From Hyphomicrobium_A sp963812795 (GTDB lineage: Bacteria; Pseudomonadota; Alphaproteobacteria; Rhizobiales; Hyphomicrobiaceae): DNA of 64,000 nucleotides. The notes under the pieces were generated by a model, which saw only the letters and a program-made list of their open reading frames with translations, did no database searches and was not told the origin of the DNA. The DNA is taken from the NCBI GenBank assembly GCA_963812795.1, contig CAWEWG010000007.1, forward strand, positions 620,001-684,000, given 5' to 3'. Both the position numbers and the translations under genes were made by a program. Below, one piece after another: positions 44,181-54,075 of this stretch (position 1 is the first letter of the stretch; each line of letters opens with the position of its first letter).

Positions 44181-44402
44181 CTATCCGCCGGCGCCTCGCG
44201 CACCGCGCCACTTGGCGGCATACGGGAGCACGAACATGTACAGGCCGGTAAACAGCAGCAGGAAGAGCGGGAGCAGTGGCGAGTAGACCACCCATGCGGG
44301 AGGTTCTCCCAGTCCCATGGCGATGAAGTTGGCAATGACCGTCACCGTAAAGGCGATGGACAGCCAGCGGTGAATTTGCCGAACCCACGTGCTCCAAATC
44401 AT
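44181..44402 (-). CDS. Small two-span membrane protein
   Basis: A 73-residue protein with two hydrophobic segments (about residues 14-32 and 43-60), joined by LGEPPAW, and a basic C-terminal tail AAKWRGARGAGG. Its ATG overlaps the stop of the upstream AHSA1 gene as ATGA, so the two are translationally coupled. It ends ten bases before the DUF1801 start. No family is recognised. Confidence 0.7.
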   Translation of the reverse strand: MIWSTWVRQIHRWLSIAFTVTVIANFIAMGLGEPPAWVVYSPLLPLFLLLFTGLYMFVLPYAAKWRGARGAGG

Positions 44403-44833
44403 TGGTCTGCTCGCGCCAAGACCTGCTCCAGCTTCGCGATGAACTGCTGCCACCCCGCGTTGGCGCCGCCGTAGGCCTGCTTCTGATCCGGCCGGAAGCC
44501 CGACTGCTCCATGCGCAGGTGGGTTCCCGTGCTCGTTGGGGTGAGCGTAAAGGTCACCACGCTCTTCAGATCGTAGGCCGCATCGTCGTGCGCAAAATTC
44601 CAGGTGTAGGACAGCGTTCGGTTCGGCTCGATGGCGAGGACCTCGCAGTCCAACACGCCGCCCCAGTCTCCGCGAAGATTGAAGCGGTGGCCCACGGCTG
44701 GCTTGAAGTCGTTCTTCATCAGCCACTCCTCGATCAGGTGCGGTTGCGTGAGCGCGCGCCAGATCTTTTCCGGCGGAAAAGGGATCTCACGTTCGACAAC
44801 GACGGAGCGCGTTTCGATCGCTGGTTCGTTCAT
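44399..44833 (-). CDS. SRPBCC/AHSA1-domain protein
   Basis: A 144-residue START-like (SRPBCC, AHSA1) protein. The opening REIPFPPEKIWRALTQPHLI and EWLM, the strand LRGDWGGVLDCEVL and the LSYTWNF and TGTHLRMEQSGF stretches are typical of the family, which binds a hydrophobic ligand in a deep cavity. It is coupled to the arsR gene by an ATGA overlap (start ATG 44833, arsR stop 44830-44832), the usual pairing of an ArsR repressor with an AHSA1 protein. The ligand is unknown. Confidence 0.88.
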   Translation of the reverse strand: MNEPAIETRSVVVEREIPFPPEKIWRALTQPHLIEEWLMKNDFKPAVGHRFNLRGDWGGVLDCEVLAIEPNRTLSYTWNFAHDDAAYDLKSVVTFTLTPTSTGTHLRMEQSGFRPDQKQAYGGANAGWQQFIAKLEQVLARADQ

Positions 44834-45154
44834 TGGTCCATCCTCTTCAGCAGGTCTTCGAGGTCGTCGAACCGGCTCTCCCAGAACCCGGCCATCTGGC
44901 TGGTCCAGTCGATCAGCGGGGCCAAGCGCGCCGAGCTGCGCGCTGTAGTGCGTCTGGCGGCCTTCGTGGCGGTCGCGCACCAACCCGGCCTGCTTCAGGA
45001 CCCCGAGATGCTTTGAGACGGCCGGCTGCGAGACCCCGGCCCGAGCCGTCAGGGCCCCAACGGTCTGCTCTCCTTCGCGGCACAATCGTTCGAAAATAGC
45101 CCGCCTAGTCGGATCGGCGAGCGTTCTGAAGAGCACATCGTGAGCGTCCGGCAT
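44830..45154 (-). CDS. ArsR-family transcriptional repressor (one frameshift)
   Basis: A winged-helix repressor of the ArsR family of about 107 residues. The DNA-binding helix is in TARAGVSQPAVSKHLGVLKQ, preceded by LADPTRRAIFERL. There are no Cys metal ligands, so it probably senses something other than metals, as is common in AHSA1-linked members. A frame change near 44930 separates HYSAQLGA from the true end LAPLIDWTSQMAGFWESRFD and LLKRMDQ. Its stop overlaps the AHSA1 start. No operator was picked out in the roughly 140 bases between its start and the phosphatidyltransferase remnant. Confidence 0.83.
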
Positions 45155-45291
45155 GGGGATCGATAACCCGCTGGCTATGGGATGATTTATAACCACTGAG
45201 TTATGCGTGGGGCAAGCGGAAACGGGCGCACAGGATCCTTGTCCCAGGGGGCCACCGGCCATGTGGGTCGCGTGGTCGTTCGCAGGTTGGC

Positions 45292-45523
45292 GTCACGGGC
45301 AAACGCAACTCGCCTTCGCTCTAGATCGTCGCCGGCATCGCCGATGCGGTCGACGGAGATGACAGTCAGCTGGGCGCCAAGCTCGACCGGCTGGCCGACA
45401 AGCTGCTGCTCGCTGCATCTTCTTGTGCTCGGCGGCGACACCCGTCGCATCGCTCGCTGCCTATTTGCACAGTTGGCTGCTACATAGGTCCGGCAGTGAA
45501 TCGCCGGGGGCGCGCGGCCGAGC
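45292..45523 (+). pseudogene. Decayed partial copy of the CDP-alcohol phosphatidyltransferase gene
   Basis: A degenerate second copy of the gene at 42985-43551. Matching blocks are the stretch around CAACTCGCCTTCG, ATCGTCGCCGGCATC and GATGCGGTCGACGG, the block CCGACAAGCTGCTG, and the last 72 bases (45447-45518 against 43477-43548) with six mismatches. A middle section of roughly 240 bases is missing, in-frame stops are present and the native stop is lost. It lies directly upstream of the PerM-like gene, where the intact gene would be expected in the conserved order. Confidence 0.8.
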
Positions 45524-45561
45524 ATGTCGTTGCGCGCGTGCGGTACTTGGGGCTGAAAGCG

Positions 45562-46701
45562 ATGCGCGTCGAACGTCAGGTGCTGTTCTGGCTCTCTGCC
45601 GCGTTGGTGCTCGTCCTGCTCATCGCGCTACTGCGCGGCGTCATCCTGCCGTTCGTCGCCGGCATCGTCATCGCCTACTTCATGAACCCGGCCGCCGACC
45701 GGTTGACGTATTGGGGAGTGCCGCGCGGCATCGCTGCAGCGTTCATCGTCGCCGCCTTCGCCTGCGTCATCGTCATCGCCCTCATCTTCCTCGTGCCGCT
45801 GGTGCTCACTCAGGCGCAGCAATTCGCCGTCGCCCTCCCCGACGAGATCACGCGCCTGCGGGCGCTCCTCGAGACATGGGCGCGCGAGCAGCTCGGCACC
45901 CACTATCCGGATTTCGAGGCGAGCCTCGACCGCGGCTCGGCGACGGTCGCTGAGAACATGACCGCATTGGCGGGCTTCGTCGCCGGCTCGCTGTGGAGCC
46001 AGGGGCGCGCTCTGTTCGATTTCCTCTCGCTCATCCTCGTCACGCCGCTCGTCGTCTTCTACGTGCTCATCGACTGGCACCCGATGCTGGCGAAGATCGA
46101 TTCCTGGCTGCCGAGGGCGCATGCGCCGACCATCCGCCGTCTCGCCGCGGAAGTGAACGACGCCGTCTCCGCCTTCATTCGCGGGCAGGGCACCGTATGT
46201 CTCGTGCTCGCCATCTACTACGCGTTGGCGCTGGGCGCGGCGGGGCTGCGCTACGGGCTGCTCGTCGGTCTTGCCACCGGTCTCATGAGCTTCGTGCCGT
46301 TCGTCGGCTGGGCGCTCGGCCTTATCACGGCGACGACCATCGCCATCGTGCAGTTCTGGCCCGATGCCGTGCCGATCCTCATCGTCATCGCCATCTTCGC
46401 GGGCGCGCAGGTGCTCGATGCCGGCTTCCTGAGCCCGAAGATCGTCGGCTCCAAGATCGGCCTGCATCCGGTGTGGCTGATCTTCTCGCTGTTCGTCTTC
46501 AGCTACCTGTTCGGTTTCGTCGGCGTGCTCGTCGCGGTGCCCATCGCTGCGGCCATCGGCGTGCTGGTGCGATTTGCGCTGAAGATCTACCTGGCGAGTC
46601 CCGTCTACTCCGGCGATGTGCCGATCGCGCCGCCGGCCAACCCGGTTCTGCCCCCAGCAACCGGTCCAGTCCCCTCGCTGCAGAAGACAGTTTCGCCGTA
46701 A
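45562..46701 (+). CDS. AI-2E/PerM-family membrane permease
   Basis: A 379-residue inner-membrane protein of the AI-2 exporter/PerM family with about eight spans. The family features visible are the N-terminal LIALLRGVILPFVAGIVIAY, the cytoplasmic region with DSWLPRAHAPTIRRL, and the GxxxG-containing SFVPFVGWALGLITATTIAI. These proteins export small molecules or ions; the substrate here is unknown. The ATG at 45562 is preferred; reading upstream enters the decayed phosphatidyltransferase copy. It is followed after 22 bases by hdaA, an order common in alphaproteobacteria. Confidence 0.9.
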   Translation: MRVERQVLFWLSAALVLVLLIALLRGVILPFVAGIVIAYFMNPAADRLTYWGVPRGIAAAFIVAAFACVIVIALIFLVPLVLTQAQQFAVALPDEITRLRALLETWAREQLGTHYPDFEASLDRGSATVAENMTALAGFVAGSLWSQGRALFDFLSLILVTPLVVFYVLIDWHPMLAKIDSWLPRAHAPTIRRLAAEVNDAVSAFIRGQGTVCLVLAIYYALALGAAGLRYGLLVGLATGLMSFVPFVGWALGLITATTIAIVQFWPDAVPILIVIAIFAGAQVLDAGFLSPKIVGSKIGLHPVWLIFSLFVFSYLFGFVGVLVAVPIAAAIGVLVRFALKIYLASPVYSGDVPIAPPANPVLPPATGPVPSLQKTVSP

Positions 46702-46723
46702 TCATCCGCAATCAACGTCGGTA

Positions 46724-47410
46724 ATGACCGCAGCTCCCCGCCAGCTTGTATTCGATCTCGCCCACCGCCAGGCGCTGGGCGCGGAGGATTTCCTCGTCAG
46801 CAGCTCCAACGACGCTGCCGTCGAGATGATGGACCGCTGGCCCGACTGGCCGCATCCCGCCGCTATCGTCGCCGGTCCGCAAGGCTCGGGCAAAAGCCAC
46901 CTCGCCAACGTGTGGCGGCTGCGCTCGGGTGCCGGGCTCGTCGCGGCAGCAGATCTGGACGATGCCCGCGTCGCGGCGCTGCAGCCCGGAGCGACCCTGG
47001 TGGTGGAAGACCTCGATCGCGGCATTGCCGACGAAAAAGCCCTCTTCCACTTGCTCAATCGTGCCCGCGAGAGCAAACTTTCCGTCCTGCTCACTTCGCG
47101 CACCCCGCCGGGGGAGCAGGAGTTCCGCGTGCCCGATCTGCGCTCGCGCCTGCGAGCGCTGCCGATCGTGCAGGTGCAGCCGCCCGACGAGGCCCTCCTC
47201 AAGGCGGTGCTTGTCAAGCTCTTCGCCGATCGCCAGCTCAACGTCGAGCCGCCGGTGATCGACTACCTGAGCTTGCGCATGGAGCGATCGATGGCCGCCG
47301 CCAGCCGCATCGTCGCGGCTATCGACCGGCTGGCGCTGGCCACGCATCGGAAAGTGACGCGGCCCCTTGCCGCGGAGGCGCTCGCCAGTCTCGGCGAGAG
47401 CCGCGAGTAA
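46724..47410 (+). CDS. hdaA: HdaA-like DnaA-related regulator of replication initiation
   Basis: A 228-residue AAA+ protein related to the DnaA ATPase domain but without the DnaA DNA-binding domain, as in Hda/HdaA. In Caulobacter and relatives it acts with the sliding clamp to inactivate DnaA-ATP after initiation. Walker A GPQGSGKS is at residues 51-58, followed by a VVEDLDR Walker B-like stretch and a LTSRTPP sensor region. The N-terminal QLVFDL resembles a clamp-binding motif. It sits between the PerM gene and ppk, the usual alphaproteobacterial place. Confidence 0.9.
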   Translation: MTAAPRQLVFDLAHRQALGAEDFLVSSSNDAAVEMMDRWPDWPHPAAIVAGPQGSGKSHLANVWRLRSGAGLVAAADLDDARVAALQPGATLVVEDLDRGIADEKALFHLLNRARESKLSVLLTSRTPPGEQEFRVPDLRSRLRALPIVQVQPPDEALLKAVLVKLFADRQLNVEPPVIDYLSLRMERSMAAASRIVAAIDRLALATHRKVTRPLAAEALASLGESRE

Positions 47411-47507
47411 CAAGTTTTTTTCACCGCCGCCCGTGGCCAGCATGTCATATTTGTGACCTAGCGTGCCGCCGGCTCGAACACTACGGCGGTCAGGGATAGA
47501 TACTGAA

Positions 47508-49700
<2,193 letters not shown>

Positions 49701-49727
49701 CATAAGAAGACGGAGCAGAGGCCGCCT

Positions 49728-51266
49728 TTGACGAGCTTGGAACGGTTGTTCGGCGAGCAGAACCGGGTTCACGAGCTCGAGCCCATCGGCGTCATCGATA
49801 TCGGTTCGAATTCCGTGCGCCTCGTCGTATACGAGGGCGCCGTGCGTTCGCCGACGCCGCTGTTCAACGAGAAGGTTCTGTGCGGTCTCGGCCGCTCCAT
49901 CGCCTCCACCGGCAAGCTCGGCGGCGAAGCGGTCGATCGCGCGCTCGCCGCGCTGGTGCGCTTCCGCTCCATCGCCCGCATCCTCGAAGTGAAGAACGTG
50001 CGCGCCTTCGCCACCGCCGCGGTGCGCGAGGCGGAGGACGGCGCCGCGTTCATCACCCGCGCCGAGAAGGCGTGCGGACTGCGCATCGAGGTCTTGTCCG
50101 GCGAGAAAGAAGCAAGGCTCGTCGCCCAAGGGATCATGATGGGCTTCGTCGCGCCCGACGGCGTGGCCGGTGATCTCGGCGGCGGCAGCCTCGAATTGAT
50201 CGACATCGCCTCCGACCGCCTGAAGCAGGCGACGACGCTGCCCGTCGGCGGCTTGCGGCTGATCGATGCCACCGGCAACAAGATCGAGAAGGTGCAGCCG
50301 CTGATCGACGAGGCGATGGCGCAGGTGCCGTGGCTGGCGCAAGGCGCCGGGCGTCCATTCTACGCCGTCGGCGGGAGCTGGCGCGCCATTGCCCGTCTGC
50401 ACATGGAGCAGACGAACTATCCGCTGCACGTGACGCACGGGTATGCCATTCCGACGCTGGAAGCCATTGCCTTCTGCGAGTTCCTGCGCAAAACGAAGAA
50501 GCTCGCGGGCCTCGCCGGCATCGAAGAGCTGGCCAAGGCGCGGCGCGAGGTGCTGCCCTACGGCGCCTTCGTCCTCGAGCGCCTCTTGAAGGTGCTCAAC
50601 CCGAGCGAAGTCATCTTCTCGGTGTTCGGCATCCGTGAAGGGCTGATTTACTCGCTGTTGCCAGCGCACGAGCGTCGCAAGGATCCGCTGCTCAGCTTCT
50701 GCGCTGAGTACGCCGGCCTCCGCTCGCGCTCGGTCGAGCACGCGTGGGAGCTGTGCAAATGGACCGACGTGCTGTTCGAGCCGCCGGGCCCCAAGGAGAC
50801 GCCCGAGGAACGCCGCTTGCGCTATGCCGCCTGCCTCATCTCCGACATTGGCTGGCGCGAGCACCCCGACTACCGCGGCGAGCAGAGCCTCAACCTGCTT
50901 GCCCACGCCGGACTTTCCGGCATCGATCACCAGGGCCGCGTGTTCATGGCCCTCGCCGTCTTCTACCGCCACGCCGGTGCCAGCCAGGAGCATGCCGCCG
51001 AGCTGTCGGAACGGCTGAAGGTGCTGGTTTCCAAGCGGGCCCAGAAGCGGGCGCGCATCGTCGCCGCCGCCGTGCGTACTGCCCACATGCTGTCCATCGG
51101 CGTCGCCGGCGTCATCGACGAGACGCCCCTCAGCTACGACGGCGACAAGCTGGTGCTAACCATCCCCAAGGCGTATGCCGGCCTTGACGGCGAGCGGTTG
51201 CGCCGCCGCTTCGAATCGCTGGCCATGCTGGTCGAGAAGGTGCCGGAAATCCGCTTCGGCCGGTGA
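49728..51266 (+). CDS. ppx: Exopolyphosphatase (Ppx/GppA family), TTG start
   Basis: A 512-residue phosphatase of the actin-like ASKHA fold that removes terminal phosphates from polyphosphate or converts pppGpp. The phosphate loop IDIGSNSVRLVVYEG is at about residues 23-37, and DLGGGSLELIDIA follows near 146. The C-terminal HD-like region (about 330-480) is longer than in E. coli, as usual in rhizobia. The TTG at 49728 has AGAGG upstream. It is transcribed with ppk1. No frame problems are seen in ppk1 or ppx. Confidence 0.94.
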   Translation: MTSLERLFGEQNRVHELEPIGVIDIGSNSVRLVVYEGAVRSPTPLFNEKVLCGLGRSIASTGKLGGEAVDRALAALVRFRSIARILEVKNVRAFATAAVREAEDGAAFITRAEKACGLRIEVLSGEKEARLVAQGIMMGFVAPDGVAGDLGGGSLELIDIASDRLKQATTLPVGGLRLIDATGNKIEKVQPLIDEAMAQVPWLAQGAGRPFYAVGGSWRAIARLHMEQTNYPLHVTHGYAIPTLEAIAFCEFLRKTKKLAGLAGIEELAKARREVLPYGAFVLERLLKVLNPSEVIFSVFGIREGLIYSLLPAHERRKDPLLSFCAEYAGLRSRSVEHAWELCKWTDVLFEPPGPKETPEERRLRYAACLISDIGWREHPDYRGEQSLNLLAHAGLSGIDHQGRVFMALAVFYRHAGASQEHAAELSERLKVLVSKRAQKRARIVAAAVRTAHMLSIGVAGVIDETPLSYDGDKLVLTIPKAYAGLDGERLRRRFESLAMLVEKVPEIRFGR

Positions 51267-51359
51267 GCAACCATTGCCGCCGGCCTGCCGCCGCCATATT
51301 TCCTGCTAGACTGACATCCGCTGGCCGGGGGCCGGCGTTGGGGCGAGGACGTTTTCACG

Positions 51360-52262
51360 ATGGCTGACGATCCCTATTCCACCCTGGGCGTGTCGAAAAA
51401 CGCCTCGGAAGAGGACATCCGCCGCGCCTTCCGCAAGCTTGCCAAGGAGCTGCATCCCGACATCGCCAAGGGCACCGAGGAGAAGTTCAAGAAGGTCTCC
51501 TCCGCCTACGAGATCTTAGGCGACCCCGACAAGCGCCGGGCTTACGACCGCGGCGAGATCGACGGTCGCGGCGACCCGCGGCACGGCTTCCGCCAGTACG
51601 CGCGCGGGGCTCGCGCGGGTGCCGGCGCCGGCGCTGGCGGCGGTGGGTTCGAGGAGTTCGGCTTCGGTGACATTTTCTCCGACATCTTCGGTGCCGCCAG
51701 TCAGCGCGCCAGCGCGCGGCCAAGCTTCGTCGCCAAGGGGCCGGACGTGCGCTACACGCTCGAGGTCGATTTCCTCGAGGCCATCTCCGGCGCGACCAAG
51801 CGCGTGACGCTGCCGGGCGGCGGCACGCTCGACCTCAACGTTCCCGCGGGTGTCACCGACGGCCAGGTGCTGCGCCTCAAGGGCAAGGGGCAGCGCGGCG
51901 TCGGCGGGGCCGAGTTGGGTGATGCGCTGGTCGAAGTGCGCGTGCGCCCGCATCCGCACTTCAAGCGCGACGACGACGACATCCTGCTGGAAGTACCCAT
52001 CACCATCGACGAGGCCGTGCTCGGCGCCAAGATCGAGGTGCCGACCGTCTCGGGCCGCGTGCACCTCACCATTCCAAAGGGAACGAGCTCGGGCCGCGTG
52101 TTTCGCTTGAAGGGCAAGGGCGTCAAGAGCGCCGGGCGTGCCGAGGCCGGCGATCAGCTCGTCAGCGTGCGCGTCGTCATGCCGGAGACGATCGACGACA
52201 ACCTCGCCTACTTTTTCTCCGAGTGGAAGCAGAAGCACCGCTATGACCCCGGCCGCAAGTAG
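51360..52262 (+). CDS. J-domain co-chaperone (CbpA-like DnaJ)
   Basis: A 300-residue J-protein. The J domain occupies residues 1-68 with HPD at 32-34 (KLAKELHPDIAKG), which stimulates DnaK. A Gly/Ala-rich linker (about 80-100) includes GFEEFGFGDIFSDIFG. Two C-terminal beta domains follow. The cysteine zinc-finger region of true DnaJ is missing, so it belongs with CbpA-type proteins. It lies between ppx and rnd, genes that are often neighbours in this group. A DUF559 element follows. Confidence 0.9.
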   Translation: MADDPYSTLGVSKNASEEDIRRAFRKLAKELHPDIAKGTEEKFKKVSSAYEILGDPDKRRAYDRGEIDGRGDPRHGFRQYARGARAGAGAGAGGGGFEEFGFGDIFSDIFGAASQRASARPSFVAKGPDVRYTLEVDFLEAISGATKRVTLPGGGTLDLNVPAGVTDGQVLRLKGKGQRGVGGAELGDALVEVRVRPHPHFKRDDDDILLEVPITIDEAVLGAKIEVPTVSGRVHLTIPKGTSSGRVFRLKGKGVKSAGRAEAGDQLVSVRVVMPETIDDNLAYFFSEWKQKHRYDPGRK

Positions 52263-52298
52263 GTTGCGGTAGCGGGCACAAGTGGTCGCGGCTAACTT

Positions 52299-52757
52299 AA
52301 CCTCTCCCATGGGGAGAGGTCGGCTGGGCGCGCATAGCGCGACAGCCGGGTGAGGGGATGAACCGTTTCAAGTCTCGTTCCCGCGCGCTGCGCGCCGATC
52401 AAACCGCGGCGGAAGAGTTGCTCTGGCGAGAGCTGCGCAATCGCCAGTTGGCGCGGTGGAAGTTCCGGCGTCAGTATCCAATCGATCGATACATCGTCGA
52501 TTTCGTCACGCTAGACGGAAAAGTGATCGTCGAAGTCGATGGCGGCACCCACTCCACGCCGCAAGAATTGGAAAGCGACGATAACCGTACGCGCTGTCTG
52601 GAAGGGCTGGGCTTTCACGTCCTGCGGGTGACCAACACCGACGCCTACAAAAACCTCGAAGGCGTTCTCGAGACGTTGCTGCACGAGCTCGACAGGTCGT
52701 AACCCCTCACCCGGAAGCTCATTGCATTCGCTTCCGACCTCTCCCGCTGGGAGAGGT
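52299..52757. mobile_element. DUF559 gene bounded exactly by inverted repeats
   Basis: The left repeat (52299-52357) contains a hairpin ACCTCTCCC/GGGAGAGGTCGG, an inner stem GGCTG/CAGCC and the end CCGGGTGAGGGG. The right repeat (52703-52757) is the imperfect reverse complement: CCCCTCACCCGG, an inner stem GGAAGC/GCTTCC, then CCGACCTCTCCC/GGGAGAGGT. The coding region starts at 52358 and stops at 52702, leaving no spacer on either side. The left repeat provides the GAGGGG ribosome site. Confidence 0.65.
52358..52702 (+). CDS. DUF559-domain protein (Vsr/endonuclease-like fold)
   Basis: A 114-residue DUF559 protein, related to Vsr-type and other restriction-like nucleases. The core reads QTAAEELLWRELRNRQL, then KFRRQYPIDRYIVDFV with Asp48, and KVIVEVDGGTH with Glu59 and Asp61, which together resemble a PD-(D/E)xK metal site; His65 follows. 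DNA nicking is plausible but undemonstrated. Start and stop codons abut inverted repeats on each side, and the ribosome site GAGGGG lies in the left repeat, so gene and repeats seem to move or spread as one unit. Confidence 0.88.
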   Translation: MNRFKSRSRALRADQTAAEELLWRELRNRQLARWKFRRQYPIDRYIVDFVTLDGKVIVEVDGGTHSTPQELESDDNRTRCLEGLGFHVLRVTNTDAYKNLEGVLETLLHELDRS

Positions 52758-52793
52758 GAAGTTTGCGGGAGGGCCTACTCCGACTGCCGACTA

Positions 52794-53969
52794 CTACTGA
52801 GCGGCTTCGCGGTCGACGCGCGAGGTGGCGATCGGCACGACCTCGCCGCCGGCCAGCGTCAAGGCGATCTCGCCCCGCTTCAGGCGCAGCGCATCCTCGC
52901 CGAACAGTCGCCGCCGCCAGCCCTTGAGCGCTTGAATGTCCGGCTCGACTTCGACGGCGATGCGCTCCAGATCCTCCGACCCGGCGATCAGCTTCGGCGC
53001 CACGCGGTTGCGCGCGGCAGAGGCCTTCAGCAGCACGCGCAAGAGCTCGACCAGCGCCGACGATTCTGCTGAGAGCTGCGCGCCGCGCGAGACGGCCGGC
53101 ACAGTCTTCATGTCCCGCTCTAGTCCGCGCTTCACCGCCTCGACGATGTCGCGCGCGCGCGCCGAGCGCGCGAAGCCCTCGCTCAACGTGCGCAGTTGGC
53201 TGAGCTGATCGGTCGACGTCGGCGCCTGGTTGGCGATGTCGTAGAGCGCCTCATCGCGCAGGATGCGCGAGCGCGGCACGTCCTGCGATTGCGCCAGGCG
53301 CTCGCGCCAGGCGGCGAGCTCCATCAGCACGGCCAGCGCCTTGCGATTCTTGACCCGCAGCTTGAGCCGTTGCCACGCCTCGTCGGGATGCGATTCGTAC
53401 GTCTTCGGATCGGTGAGGACGCTCATCTCCTCGTTCAGCCAATCGAAGCGGTCTGTCTTTTCGATGTCGGCCCGCAGGTGTCGGTAGACGTCGCGCAGAT
53501 GCGTGACATCGCCGAGCGCGTACTCGAGCTGCTTGTCCGACAGCGGCCGCCGGCTCCAGTCGGTGAAGCGCGAGGACTTATCGATGTCGACGCCCGTCAC
53601 GTTCTTGACGAGGTTGACGTAGGAGACGCTTTCGCCGAAGCCGCACACCATCGCCGCCACCTGCGTGTCGAACACGGGCTGCGGCACCATGCCGGCACGG
53701 GCGTAGACGATCTCGATGTCCTGGCGGGCGGCGTGGAACACCTTCACCACGCGCTGGTCGCCCATCAGCTCCCAGAACGGCTTGAGGTCGAGCCCTGGCG
53801 ACATCGGGTCGATGATCATCGCTTCCTCGGGGGAGGCGATCTGGATCAGGCAAAGCTGCGGCCAGAATGTCTGCTCGCGCAGAAATTCCGTATCGACGGC
53901 GACGTACTCGCTGGTCGACAGTCGCCGGACGGCTTGGGTGAGGTCTTCGGAGGTGCTGACGATACGCAT
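52794..53969 (-). CDS. rnd: Ribonuclease D
   Basis: A 391-residue 3-prime to 5-prime exonuclease that helps mature tRNA and other stable RNAs. DEDD residues are visible in VAVDTEFLREQTFWPQ (Asp26, Glu28), HAARQDIEI and YALGDVTHLRDVY. Two HRDC-like helical domains follow from about residue 205. The length is normal. It is convergent with the DUF559 element, 92 bases away, and divergent neighbours are unrelated. In rhizobia rnd usually follows ppx, so the J-protein and DUF559 element may be insertions. Confidence 0.95.
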   Translation of the reverse strand: MRIVSTSEDLTQAVRRLSTSEYVAVDTEFLREQTFWPQLCLIQIASPEEAMIIDPMSPGLDLKPFWELMGDQRVVKVFHAARQDIEIVYARAGMVPQPVFDTQVAAMVCGFGESVSYVNLVKNVTGVDIDKSSRFTDWSRRPLSDKQLEYALGDVTHLRDVYRHLRADIEKTDRFDWLNEEMSVLTDPKTYESHPDEAWQRLKLRVKNRKALAVLMELAAWRERLAQSQDVPRSRILRDEALYDIANQAPTSTDQLSQLRTLSEGFARSARARDIVEAVKRGLERDMKTVPAVSRGAQLSAESSALVELLRVLLKASAARNRVAPKLIAGSEDLERIAVEVEPDIQALKGWRRRLFGEDALRLKRGEIALTLAGGEVVPIATSRVDREAAQ

Positions 53970-54075
53970 GTGGGCGCGGTATAGCGCATCGAATCGGGTT
54001 TGTCGCGGGGCTCAGGACCTTGAGGTTACGCCCAAATTACACGACCGACGCGGCCGCGCGGCCGGCCGGGCTGGT

